In this document: piece by piece, positions 1 to 10,664 of the stretch
How positions within the stretch are numbered: position 1 is the first letter of the stretch
How the letters are laid out: each line of letters opens with the position of its first letter
DNA from: Cyanophora paradoxa
Taxonomy: Eukaryota > Glaucocystophyceae > Cyanophorales > Cyanophoraceae
Assembly (NCBI GenBank): GCA_004431415.1
Contig: QPMI01000005.1
Coordinates: forward strand, 372,001-436,000
Reading direction: 5' to 3'
Length of the DNA: 64,000 nt
Translations under genes and position numbers: made by a program
The notes under the pieces: model-generated
Database searches by the model: none
What the model was told of the DNA's origin: nothing
Seen by the model: only the letters and a program-made list of their open reading frames with translations

Positions 1-259
1 CTCGGCTGCAGAAGGCGCGCCCGGCGCGTCCGTGGTACGGACGGAGCAGCCAGGGCCGTCCAGCGGCGCTGGTGCCGTCGCGGGGCGGGCAGCAGCTGTG
101 CTCGGCGCAGGCGCCGGCTGCTCGGCTGCGTCGGCAGCGAGATTTATTTGATCCCCGGAGGGATTGGTTGGGACTACGTTAGCCCCTTGACGCGCAACGC
201 GCGCCGCGCGGGCGCGGCGGCGTGCGGCGCGCTCGGCGCGGCGGGCCGGCCGGGTTCGT

Positions 260-1058
260 TCACGCTCCTCTGGGAGGTCCAACCCGGGTACCGACGTCGC
301 GCTCGAGCTCCGAGTCGGTGTCGGACGACACCGGCTCATCGTGGAGCGCGAGGCCCTCCATCGTGACGATGGGGACCTCATGGCCCTCGTCGTCGTCGTC
401 GCGCATCATGCGGACAAACAGCGGAGGTGCGCTCGGCGCAGGCTCCTGCCGGTGGCTGCAGTCGCATCGGACTGCCGGGCGGCGGGTGCCGCAAAGATAG
501 GCCCCGGGGCAGGGTGCTGGGCGTCGGCGCGCCCTCAGCTGCCATATAAGCCGCGGCCGTTCGATTGGCCCGGCGACGCATCGAGCGGAAGCCTTGGCCC
601 CGTTTAGGGTAAAAGGCTCGCAGCGTGCGGATGAAAGTATCGGCGACTGCGCGCACGGGCGCATCGTCTGGTGGCGGGTCATACCCGAAGTCGCCGGGCG
701 GCAGGTTGTTAGCCTCCGCCACCGCAACAACGGCCCCTGCTGGCAGCAGGACGGGCTCATTGGCGGGATTTAATAGCCGCACATGCAGGCTGCCGCCCGC
801 GGCTGGGCGCCGGTGCAGCTGGTGGGGCGCGAGTACCCCGAGCGCCGACAAGGAGTCGGGCGCCGGCCCGACGGCGAGCGTCGGAGCCTGGTCCGCAGGC
901 GGCGCAGGGCCGTCAATCACGCAGCGGACCATCCACTCGCGCGCGTCCTTCAGGACGACAGGGCGAAGGACCCGGACAAGGAGAGGCCCCTTCGTTTGTC
1001 CGGGCAGCAAAAAGGGATCACGTGGGGGCGGAATTGCGCGTCGCGCGCGTGCAGGCAC
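260..1058 (-). CDS. Pol linker between protease and reverse transcriptase
   Basis: After the protease, the next frame reads GPLLVRVLRPVVLKDAREW and later SLHVRLLNPANEPVLLPAGA. A segment of the type V.V.N.sn.pv.l..G..va is the common bridge between protease and RT in Ty3-like Pol proteins. The remaining sequence (RTLRAFYPKRGQGF and on) is Arg/Pro-rich and of uncertain frame. No RT palm motif is reached before the window ends. Confidence 0.5.
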
Positions 1059-1453
1059 CAGCCAGAGCTGGTCGTGTCTATCCGCCCCTCGACCATCATG
1101 ATCGTGCCGATGCCCACGAGCAGGTCGGCATTGGGGCCCAGGGAGCCGTCGGGGACGACGTACACGGCCCGCGAGACGTACACGTCACCGAAGCGCAGCA
1201 CGACGTGCGCGATTTCGGCCGTGATCGTGGCGTGGTGCAGGAAGGCCCTCAGGACCTTCACGCCCGTGTACCGGGTGCCCGGGGGCATGTGGCGCTTCTC
1301 GCCAACTTCGCCCATAGCGCCGGTGTCAAAGAGGATTTGGACACGCGTGCTAGCGCCGAGAGTGCCGTCGGCATTCAGGGCGTAGACGAATCCTGGGCAC
1401 TGCAGCTGCAGGCGCCGGAAATCGTGCGGGCGGCCCGAGATCCCATCGATCAC
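950..1453 (-). CDS. Retropepsin-like aspartic protease domain
   Basis: Sense translation contains QILFDTGAMGEVGEKR with the catalytic D-T-G at about 1327-1319, where retropepsins have [FIL]xDTGA. About 80 residues later comes NADLLVGIGTI, matching the usual second conserved block (hydrophobic-hydrophobic-G) of retropepsins. In LTR retroelements this enzyme cleaves Gag-Pol. The domain is about 120 residues long, typical of the family. It lies directly upstream of a Pol-type linker. Only one DTG is present, as expected for enzymes that act as dimers. Confidence 0.8.
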   Translation of the reverse strand: MIDGISGRPHDFRRLQLQCPGFVYALNADGTLGASTRVQILFDTGAMGEVGEKRHMPPGTRYTGVKVLRAFLHHATITAEIAHVVLRFGDVYVSRAVYVVPDGSLGPNADLLVGIGTIMMVEGRIDTTSSGWCLHARDAQFRPHVIPFCCPDKRRGLSLSGSFALSS

Positions 1454-3057
1454 ATGCGCAATCGGGATAGGGGCGTTGAGGCCGCCGGGCGGGGCGCCTT
1501 CGGGGGACTCCGGGACCGCGAGGTCCGACGGACGGTCCGGGCCGTACCCGGTGAGGTCACCAGGGTCGGCGGCGGCGTGGGGAAGTGCAGCGACGAGCGC
1601 TGCCGGCTGTTGCTGGCGTGCAACGCCGCGGACCGACTCTGCGGGGCTGCAGAGGTTTTCCGGTCCGGCCCGTCCGTGAGGGGCTGCGGCTCCCTGGTCG
1701 CAGCCGCCATGACGCTTTCGGCAATAGACCGCGGCTGCAGTGCAGCGCGCGTCGCGAAGTCGTCCTCGCCTTCATCGTCCCCGTAGACACGGAGGACGGC
1801 ACGGGCGCCAGGACGGCAGCGGCCCTCGGCCTGGCGCGCCTGGGCCTGCCCGATCAGCCGGAGCAGCTCGGATTCGATCCGATCGAACTGTTCCAAGCTG
1901 GAACGGCCGCAGCCCAAATCGTCGCTGCGACGTTAAGGGCCGCCCACGAGGCGCCGCTGGGCAGCGTCGTGCCCGGAAGATTGTGACCGGCGGCGGTCGC
2001 AATCTCGTCCAGGACTTCGGACAGAAGCGGCGGGCTTGCTTCGTTGCCAGCCTCGAGCAGGAGGCGCAAGCGAGCGCGCCAGTTTTTGGCGGCTTGGTAG
2101 TGGGCTGCACCGGCGCTGTCGCCGGGCGCCGGCGCGCCGGGGCCAGCAGGGGCGGTCACGCCCGGCATCGGCGGCCCGTACATCATGCCCGGCGGCCAAT
2201 AGTAGCCGCCGCCTCCGGGCATCTGAGGCATCAGGGCCGGTGGCGGCCCGCCCCAGGTGGGCCGCGGCGGCGGCGGGCCCATGGGAATGGCGGGTACGCC
2301 GCGGCGTCAGCCGGCGGGACACCGCTGGGTGCAACGCGAGCCCGCTTGTTGCGGCGCTCGGCTTCGGCTAGGAGGCGGGCGCGCGTCTCCTCCGGCGTGG
2401 GCGCCGGTGCGGGCGCGTCCTCGAGCTCGAGGCCGTGCTCACGCGCGACGGCAGCGAACGCTGCGTCATCGAGGCCGGCGAAGTCGTCGGCGTCGCTCGC
2501 CGCAGGCGCGGTCGAAGCGGTCACCGTGACGCGGTTGCCGTGCATCACGCGCCGGTCCCGGTGAGTGCCTTCACGGGCACGGCCACCGCGCGCACGGTCG
2601 GCGGGGACCGGGAGGAGGACTCGCGCGGCGGGGCCGAGCGAGCCTCGCGGCGCTCGGCTTCCGGGTGCTGCCGCTTCGCGCCTTGCGGCGTGCGGGACGC
2701 ACGGCGCCGTTCAGGCACCGGCGAGCGGGAGGCGCGGGAGCGGGCTCGGCTCGCGCGACCCGGAGCCCGTTGTGCCCGAGGCAGAGGACGCTTCGTCCTT
2801 TGCCTTCTTGGGCGTCGAGTCACCCCGGACCTGGGCCCGCAGGGTCTTCGGGATGACCTCGGGGCGGCGCCCGCTCCAGTGCATGAGGAGGGCAGCCGAC
2901 ATCCGGTAATGGAACGGCGTGACCGCCATTACCGTGGTGCCCAGGTCGGGCGCATCCGCAGGTGCGGGAAGGGCGCATCCGGCTTAGCGACCGTGTCGAA
3001 AGCCGGCGCCGGCCAAAGGTCGGAGACCAAGAGGCGCGGCGGGCGTGCGCTCGTCAT
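1454..3057 (-). pseudogene. ORF2 N-terminal part, Pro/Gly-rich Gag-Pol leader
   Basis: It starts at ATG 3057, which overlaps the ORF1 stop by ATGA, an arrangement suited to termination-reinitiation. Visible pieces are a short basic region (TPKKAKDEASSAS, about 2800), a charged helix (PEETRARLLAEAERRNKRAR, about 2390), a Pro/Gly/Met/Tyr-rich stretch (about 2280-2170), and a helical stretch leading to the protease (SLEQFDRIESELLRLIGQAQ, about 1900). The frame changes several times. No family is recognised; the role is inferred from its position ahead of a retropepsin. Confidence 0.45.
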
Positions 3058-6000
3058 GATGGCCAGAGGACATCATTGATCTTCTGAACCCAGCTCAGGA
3101 GAGCCCGCGAGGTGGCTTCCTGGCCGTGGAGCATGTGATCCTCGCCAGCATGCGAGAGATGCCGGGCGGCCCACGTGTCACGGTCGACGTGACAGAACTC
3201 GCGCATGCCGTGCGCGGTGGTACGGGCGGGCAGGATGCGCTCAAGGAGGCGAACATCCAAGCAGCCGACAGTGTCCTCATGCTTTGCGAGCAGTGCGCGA
3301 AGCTGAGTCGTCGCGGGCAAACCCCAGATCTGCAGCATCGCGTCTGCGAGCTGCTTCTTCGACGCCGGCGCATTGTCGAGCCACGATGTGGCGACAGCGG
3401 TCGGGCGGGGAAGGTCTGGCATGGAGAACCAGAACAGGGTCGCCAGCGGAAGCTGGGAGGCCAGAACGAGGGCCGCGTACTCGTCGACAATGTCCGTAGG
3501 GACTTTGTCTTTGACGGTGTGGTAGACAGCGTAAAGCTCGTCACCATCGACCGTGCGCATGTGGCTACCGCGCTTGTCAGCGCTCAGAGTATTGCGGTCA
3601 CCGCGATAGCAGATATCCCGCAAGAACTCATAGGCCGCGGTCGGCCCCACGACGTGCATCTGCACGTTGTACCCTGCCACCGGCGCCGGGCGCCGGGGCT
3701 CAGGCAGCTCGTGGCCGAGGATCCAGCCGGCCAAGTGGTTCACATACCCCGCAAGCAGGGATGCGACGAACTCACGAGTCGGCAGCGGTGCCCACGTGGC
3801 GCCGTTCTCGGTGACGATGGGGCAGACGAGCGGGTGCATCCGCGTCCCCTTGTGCATCGGGTTCACCGGCGGCCGGCTGGACTCGTACCCCAGCGTAAAG
3901 ACGCGGGGCGGCAAGCGGTCGAGCTGGCGACGCGCCTCCGCCTCGGAGGGTACTGCATCGCGACGTGGGCGGGGCCCAGCGTGACGCGGATGGCGTTCTT
4001 CCCGGCGGCGTCGCCGAGGACGTCGAGGGCGTTCGCATCGAGCTCAGCCGCGAAGGCACGCTCGGAGCTTAGGACCGGCTCGCCGGGACGAGCATGCGCA
4101 CGCGCGAGTCGGCTTGCGCGACTACGCGGATGCCGAACTTGCGGCCGAAGCGCGGGTCCTTGAACGCGACCACGCGACTGCGCGGTGGTGCACGGTTCGG
4201 CCCCGCGTGGGGTTGAACTGGTGCGGCCGGTGCAGGTACGCGTAGGACATGCGACACGTGTGGTGCATGACCGTGTTCAGCGTGGCGTACGCCTTCGTGA
4301 TCGGCCCGTCCTCACGGAGCGGGAGAGCGGGCTCCGAGGAGACCCACTTAGTGATGTGCTCATCGAGCCCCATCATCGCGAGCACGTAGGGCAGGCCCTG
4401 GACGTCCGCACCCTCGAGGGTGGTCGGAGTCGGCGGGACCGGCGGCCCGTAGAGCAAAATCGCGGCAGGGATGCCGCGGTTATGCCCTTCGACGTTTCCA
4501 AGGACCGTCGAGGCGAGGCTGTGCAGAGCAGCATCGGCGTCGAGCGCGTCCGGGTGGAAGCGCGTTTGCAGGTGTGTGCCCGGGTTAAACACGGGGCCGC
4601 AGTCCCGTGGCCCGTTCTCGCCGTACATGAGAGTACGGAGGCGGGGGATTGCGCCCCAGGGCTGCTGCTCGGGCAACGTGTTGGTTGCGGAGCCCGCCCC
4701 GAGCGGGTCCGGGAGCAGCACGCAGTACTTTTCGCAGTACCGCAGGCGCTCGAGCGTGCCGTCGTACCAAGTGCGCGAGCCCGGAGGGCTTGCGGGTCCG
4801 GAGCCGGGGGCTCGGAGGACCGGCGGCAGCGGCGCTCGAGGCGGAGGCGGCGGCTGTGGCCTCGACCATGGGCGTGTCGCCCGCGGCGTCGCGCTCGTTC
4901 GCGCGAACGGCGCCGGCCCAGTCGTCGATCCACCGCACGAACGGCAGAGAGCGGATGACGACTTCCGCGCCCTCGACGGGGAAGTCGATTTCGCCCAGGT
5001 CCAAGAGGCCCCTTCGACGGCGTTGTCGTACAGCCGAACCTCCTGGCTCAGCCAGGAGTCCGCGTCCATCTTTGCGGCGGCCCGCTGAACAACTTCGGAG
5101 ATGTTCAGGTCCGGGGGTACATGGAGGCGAGCTCGCAGACGAGACCCTCGCAACCCGGGTGCAGCGCGCGGACGCGCCCGTAGAAGAAGCGAACTTCTTC
5201 GGGCAGCTGTTGTTCCGAGTACGGAACAAAGGGCACGGTTCCCGGACCAGTGCGTCCGCTGAACCAGCACGACATCAGCCAGCGTGCGTGGGCAGGCACG
5301 GGCTCGACGACATCAAGACCGGGCCCCGTGTTTTGGGACGCGCGCCAGCGGTCATTGACGTAGTATCCCGGCAGGCGGGAGACGTGGAACTCAAAGCGGT
5401 CCAGGAAAACCGCGTCCCAGTGGGAACAGGTCCACCGGTCCGGCTCCGTCGGGAGCTCAGGGCGCGGGTCAAGAGACCCGAGTTCCAGGCTGCAAGTTCG
5501 AACGACGCAACCGCGCGCCGTAGGAACCGCACGTTGGCGGGGTGCCGCTGGGGCACGCTCAGCTCAAGTCGCTCCCACGCCTCGCGCGAGGCGTCTGCGT
5601 GGAAGTGGCTAAACCGGCGCCACGGGGGCTGCGCGGTTTCTGCTGCGAGCCAGCCCTGGAGTTCGGGGTGGGGCTCGGTTTGCAGCAGGAGCGGGTTCTG
5701 GGCCTGCGTGAGGCCACTGTTCGCGAGCCACATGTGCTCGACCGACGTCGACCAGTTGGACGACGGGGCGGGGCAACCGACGAGCTCGAAGAGCTTTGCG
5801 TCGATGCCGCTTCGGACGAAGAGCGCGTGCCACATGCGCTCACGGGCGTCGGCATCAATACCCGCATGCTCATCGGATTCCATGGCGTCTGGAGGCGGCG
5901 TGGCGGCGCCACCCTCGCCCTCATCCGACGAGCCGGAGCCCGGGTCCGAACTGCCGCTGGCGGCGGCGCGGTCGCCGGGCGGGCGAGCAGGGGCACCGCG

Positions 6001-6790
6001 GCGGGCGCGCGAGCCGCCTCGTCCACGGCCCTCGGTGGTGCCGGCGGCTGCCGCAGTCGGCTTGCCGCGGCCACGGCGCGTGGTGGCGACTGTTCGGGCC
6101 AACGCATCGCACGAAGCGATGATTTCGTTATGCTTGTCCCACACCGAACTGTTGGTGTGGGGCCCTTATAGCGCCGGCGCACTTCGCCGTAGACCAACCG
6201 CATGCGGTGGGCCGGCTTATCAAGGAGCGTGGTGGCGTAAACGCCGGACTGCGACATGCAGTAGCAGACCCAGACGAACACACACCACGTGAATTCGCCA
6301 TTGCGAGCGGCGGAATCCATTTCTCCTTGCAGCGCTTTCATGAGCCACAGGAACTCGGGGCTCGTGCGGCGCTCGTTCTTCACCAGGTCCGGCGGACCAA
6401 GGCGCGGGACGGCGCGGGAGGCGAGCAGGTCGAGCACGTCGACCTCGCGATGGTTATCGCGGCGGGGCACCGGATAACGGCGATCGAGGAACGCCTCGAT
6501 GCTAGGCCCGCGCATCAGGGGGTCGGCGTCCGGGTGGTGCCGGAACCGGAGCCCCTCGTCGGGACCGACGGGGCGGTCCACAACGACGGTGGGGCAGCGC
6601 GGTACGTGCCAATCCCCAGGAGCCAGTCAGAGAACAGCAGAGAGCTGAACTCGTCGGGGCGCCGCGGGTCAATGAGCCGGGCCATGCGCTGCACGGCGAC
6701 GCGCTCGGGCACGTAGACAACGCGCCACTTGTCCAAATCGGAGCCGTGCTGGACGAGCTCGGAAAGGTTGACGAGCGGGGCTCGCCCCGC
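3054..6790 (-). pseudogene. ORF1 C-terminal segment, repeatedly frameshifted
   Basis: Coding continues across at least eight frame changes, near 6590, 6138, 5455, 5120, 4995, 4790, 4150 and 4070. Pieces that join sensibly include the segment with FVWVCYCMSQSGVYATTLLD (about 6250), one with DRFEFHVSRLPGYYVNDRW (about 5360), one with PFVRWIDDWAGAVRANE (about 4920), and the final long piece 3914-3054 beginning near LPPRVFTLGYESS. The last piece ends in TGA at 3056-3054, whose first bases overlap the ATG of ORF2 (ATGA). I cannot assign a function. The frame breaks could be decay or consensus errors, since several sit at G/C homopolymers. Confidence 0.5.
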
Positions 6791-8755
6791 ACGCAGCGGG
6801 CGCGGCGCTCGGCCTGTGTGGCCAGGACGCGAGCGGCGACGGTGCCCTCGGAGCTCTTGTCGAAGCAAGCAGCGCCGGCGACCTCACGCAGCCTTGCGGC
6901 ATACGTTTGGTACTGAGTGACGGGCGGAGCCACGTCGTGAGGGGTGATCCACTCAAAGAGGCTGTTCTTGCCAAATCCCAGAGCCCCCGGAACGACCGTG
7001 AGGGTGCGGAAACGGATTATGGCCAGCAGCAACTGCACGCAGTATGCGTGGAAGTCGCAGTCCTCGTGGAGGATCTCGCGGGCTGCGGCGAGTGCCGAGC
7101 GCATCGCGTGATAGCCCGTCAGGGCCGGCGAGACCGGGGTATCGGGCGTCTCGTCCCAGTCCCGCGGGTCAAACGCCACGTCATACCCGGTGGCATTCTC
7201 AGCCAGTATGCGGGGCCACTGCAAGCCCGGCTGGGCGAGCAGGTACGCGGACGCGACGAGAAGGGACAAGATCGGCGAGCGATCAGAGTCGCTAAGCCAA
7301 CTCGCCTCAGATGCGAGGTCCCAGCATGCCGACTTCGGGGCGTGCTGCTCCCAAGCGGCGAGCAGATCGTCCCACGCGCGCGGCGACGCGGTGTCGAACT
7401 CGAAGGCGAGATCGGGCCAGACGACTTCGGAGTCGTCAGGCGGGGGACCGACCCCAGAGCATGAGCCCGGGTCCTCGGGGTGGGCGAACGCCGCGCGCAG
7501 AATTGCACGCATAGCGCGGCCGGAATCCGGGCCCTCATGCAGGCGGTGGTCCGTGCGGGCGACCACGGCCGCAGTCTCGATCACGCAAGCGAGGTTGTTA
7601 ACCTCGGTGCGCTGAGTCAAGCGACCCAGGAGGAGACGGTCCGCGCGGTTCAGTCCGCAGGCGCCCAGGAAGCGATCGGCAACGATGCCGATCGTACCCT
7701 CGCCGGCAAGTTTGCGCACAAGCGGGATTTGCTTATGCCCCTCCATGCCGTTGGTGAAGAGGAGCCCGACGGCCCTCGACAGCGCGCGAGGCTCCGAGGC
7801 CAGCAGCGCGTACCACTTAGAGAGTGGCATGAGCAGGGGGGCAATGCGGCGGACAATGAAGCGGCTGCCCTCGCGTTGCGAGTCAACGAGCACGCTCTCG
7901 GTGTGGTCGCCGGGCATGTACCGCAGCTTGGTGGGCGCGGACATTGGCTTTTTCTCGACGTATTCGAGACCCGAGCCCTTGCCGCAGGGATCCAGGGGGT
8001 CGGACTCCGAGCGGACGCTCAGTCCGTCGGCGTCGGTCTCGCCGATTTCCGAGTCCCCTGAGCCATCGTCGCTTGCCGGGCTGGCAAAGCGCAGGGCGGC
8101 CTCGAACTCGGTCTCACGCGCGGCGTCGTCAAGGGCACCGGCGGCGAGGGTCGAGGCGGCCGCGTCGAAGGCGGCCTGGTCACGCGCCCGGGCGGCGATG
8201 ACGCTGGCGTCGGCCGGCTGGCGCACGGCGGCGACGGGGACGCTGAGGTCCATGTCCGTCTCAGTGCCCACGGGCATCACGAGGACGGACTTGATCGACG
8301 GGTCGCCGCTCGGGGCGCCTGGGCCGGGCTTGCTGCCTGCCGAGGAGGAGCTCGCGGCACGCGCGGCCTCGTGCAGGGCTTGCTGCTGCGACTGAACCAG
8401 CAGATGCTGGAAGAATTCAGCCATGTGGGCAGCGCCCGGGTTCGGCGGCTCGGAGCGCGGCGGATCGCCTCCGGCGCGAACTTGGTTGAACCGGGGCCGG
8501 GGCCCGCGGTTCTGCTCAGGGCCATAGCCGCGGCCACGGCCGCTCTGGGCGTTGCCCTGGGCGGAGGGGCAATCCCGGCGCATGTGGTCCAGCGAGCCGC
8601 AGGTCCAGCAGCCTCGCTGCTCATCCTGCTCGCTCGTCTCCTTACCCTTCCCCAGCGGGCGCTGGTTCGGGCCGGAGGCCGGGCCACGGCCGGAGCCGCC
8701 GGCGTAGCCGCTGCGGGCGCCGCCGCGGAACCCGCCGCGGGCTTGGAAACCGCCC
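6790..8755 (-). CDS. ORF1 middle segment, function unknown
   Basis: This frame carries the zinc knuckle, then a Gln/Ala-rich stretch, an acidic Ser/Asp-rich linker around 8000-8110, and an alpha-helical domain of about 350 residues (for example LSKWYALLASEPRALSRAVG) with no motif I recognise. It contains no protease, RT or integrase signature. The frame moves near 6785, between a GGGG and a CCCC run, to the next segment. Length and composition argue for true coding sequence rather than an antisense shadow: the segment has few stops and a balanced residue composition. Confidence 0.5.
8569..8610 (-). other. CCHC zinc knuckle
   Basis: Sense translation reads CWTCGSLDHMRRDC, a perfect C-x2-C-x4-H-x4-C knuckle as in retroelement nucleocapsid proteins. 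It is flanked by Gly/Arg-rich sequence with repeated GRG and RGG, which fits RNA binding. It is the strongest single motif in ORF1. Confidence 0.9.
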
Positions 8756-10175
8756 GGGGGTACGGCTCCTGGCGGTGTCCACCGCGGTGGGCGTAACCGC
8801 CGCGGTTCGGGCCGGGGTCCCCGCGCTCGTCGCGGTCGGGGCCCTCGTCCTCGCGGGTCGCGCGCTCGCGGCGCTTCAAGCCCGCCCGCTTCTCAGCGAT
8901 CCCCTTCACCCAGTCGGCGTACGGGATGCCGGGGAACGGGGCCGTGCCCCACGCGCAATTCCACGTAAAGTGGCAGCGGTCGAGGGCCGGCATCTCCACG
9001 TGCATGCACAGGGGGCATGGCGTCGTGGTGGTGCACGGGTACCCCAGGTTTTCCTCGTCCGGGTGCCGGCGGCTCGAGACGGGGGCGCCCGGCGGCGCCT
9101 TGGTGCCAGGGGCGGCGTGCACCGATTTCGTCGGGACGGCCTCGTCAGGCTCGTCCTCGTCATCGGCCGCCACGGCCATTTTGCGCACGCGGGGGCGCTT
9201 GGTCTCAGGCGCCTCGGGCGCGACCATGGCCTGGGGTGGCAGCACGGTACGGCAGCCGTGCGTCTCGCATGCCTGGAGGAATAGATCGTCCAGCTGGAGT
9301 GGCGACAGGGCGCCGTCCAGAGCGAGAATGCGCTGGTCCAGCGCAGTGAGGAACTCGCGCAGCGTGCGCTCGTTCAGCTTCGCGAACCCGGCCATCCGAA
9401 CATCAAGGTTCTGATATTCCGGGTCCTCGCTCGTCGCGCGGGCCTCAAGCGCAGTGCGCAGGCACTCGGCGTAGTACACGGCGAGGCGCTGGCCCGTCGG
9501 CAGCGTGTGCCGGACGAGAGGCAAGAACCAGTCGTGCCACGAGCGCGGATCCTCGCCCGTGTAGGGCTCAGTGAGGGCCCGGCGGGCCGCGTGCGGGCGC
9601 GCCTTGTGGATCCACGCCGTGATCGTATCAAGCAGCCCGGGGGCACGCAAGTACGCATCGCGAGTGGCCACGATTGAGGCCTCATCACGCGCGCAGCTCT
9701 GCTGCAGCGCGAGGATCATGGCGTCGTCGTCGGCAGAACGCAAGTTCGCCGGGACGAGCTCAAGGCGCCGCAGCGTAGCGCGGTCACGCTCCAGGCCAGC
9801 AATAGAGGCCTCATAGAGGTCGCGCTTACGCTCGATTACGGCGCGGAGGGCGCCGGGGCGGATGCGCCCGACGATCACTCCGGCAAGAGCCTCGGACTTA
9901 GTATACTCCTGGCCGCCGGCAGCGTCGGGGCCAAAGAGATACTTCGTCGGCTGCGCCGACTGATAGTTCCGGACGTCCTTGCGGAACCGGTCACCATCGG
10001 CGAGACGGGGCTGGGCGGGCAAGAATCCGATCCGCGCGGGATCATCATCAGCCACAGCCGAGGCGCCGGGGGCGGCGTACTGCACAGCAAGTTCGGCCTT
10101 CGCAGGCTCAACATGCGCGAGCGCAGACAGCTGGCTCCGGACTTCAGAACTAAGGAGTTCCGAGGAGTTTGACAT
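8756..10175 (-). CDS. ORF1 N-terminal segment, Gag-like protein
   Basis: About 470 codons open from an ATG at 10,175 (MSNSSELL). The segment is rich in charged helices and contains a second Cys/His cluster (CPLCMHVEM, then CHFTWNC) around 9000. It ends in an Arg/Gly-rich tract. At about 8757 the Arg/Gly-rich reading moves to another frame beside a run of five C (sense GTACCCCCGG). The downstream frame then carries the CCHC knuckle. The ATG is the first good start after a roughly 480 bp leader. Gag identity rests on position and the zinc knuckle; I recognise no capsid fold by eye. Confidence 0.6.
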
Positions 10176-10664
10176 GTTGTTCTCTTTGCAACGTAAAGCC
10201 GCAAGAACAAGATGCCGGGGAGAGCACTAGGCGCGGGATTTGATCTGCAGCTCGCTGCAGAATCCGGCGCGGGGATCTCGCGGTCACGCAAGAGCGCGAC
10301 TCAGGGACACTTAGGGAGCTGCTCGCGGCAGTCTCCGTGGCACGGTTGCTCGCAACCGGCGATGGGACAGGCAATGATGAGACTCTCGAGAGAGAGCTCG
10401 GCGCGTGCGCTTCGGTCTGGGGATGACCCGAAGCCCGCGATAGGCACTAGAGACGTTTCCGGTGCACTACCGTCCAACCGCAAGCGGTACAGGGCGGCGC
10501 ACTCAAACGCAAAGCAACCGTGGGGACGGCGCTCGCGCGGAAAGCAGGTCTCTGGCTCCAATAGACACTGGGCAAGGCGGCGCAGCGATGCGCGCTGCGC
10601 GGCGGGGCTGGGGAGAGCGATACGGACTCAGACCCTTGAAGGTTCGATTCCGGCAGAATGGCGC

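Larger units (their letters stand above)
1..10664 (-). mobile_element. LTR-retrotransposon-like element, left end cut by the window
   Basis: The minus strand from about 10,175 down to base 1 is almost continuously coding, in shifting frames. Order 5' to 3': Gag-like ORF1, CCHC knuckle (8569-8610), long unrecognised region, ORF1 stop at 3054, ORF2 start at 3057, retropepsin (about 1453-950), Pol-type linker (about 950-380). That order matches Ty3-like elements, whose RT, RNase H and integrase would follow beyond base 1. No RT motif is present inside the window. About 480 bp upstream of ORF1, at about 10,629-10,654, is a stretch complementary to a tRNA T-arm region, possibly a primer-binding site, so an LTR would lie to its right; I could not delimit one. 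ORF1 of about 7.1 kb is unusually long for a Gag. The right boundary is a guess. Confidence 0.65.

Noticed and set aside
4900-4945. RWIDDW as a possible YxDD reverse-transcriptase box
   Set aside because: No other RT blocks surround it, and the protease that normally precedes RT lies far downstream (about 1.3 kb) with its own linker.
4649-6292. Long plus-strand ORF of 547 codons
   Set aside because: It is antisense to the retroelement ORF1, whose minus-strand segments have more protein-like composition. The plus reading is Arg/Ala/Pro-rich, as expected from GC bias.
10590-10660. tRNA gene suggested by GGTTCGATTCC (also at 17,353)
   Set aside because: T-stem halves do not pair (GAAGG/CCGGC; ACAGG/CCGAG) and no acceptor, D-arm or anticodon stem can be folded upstream.
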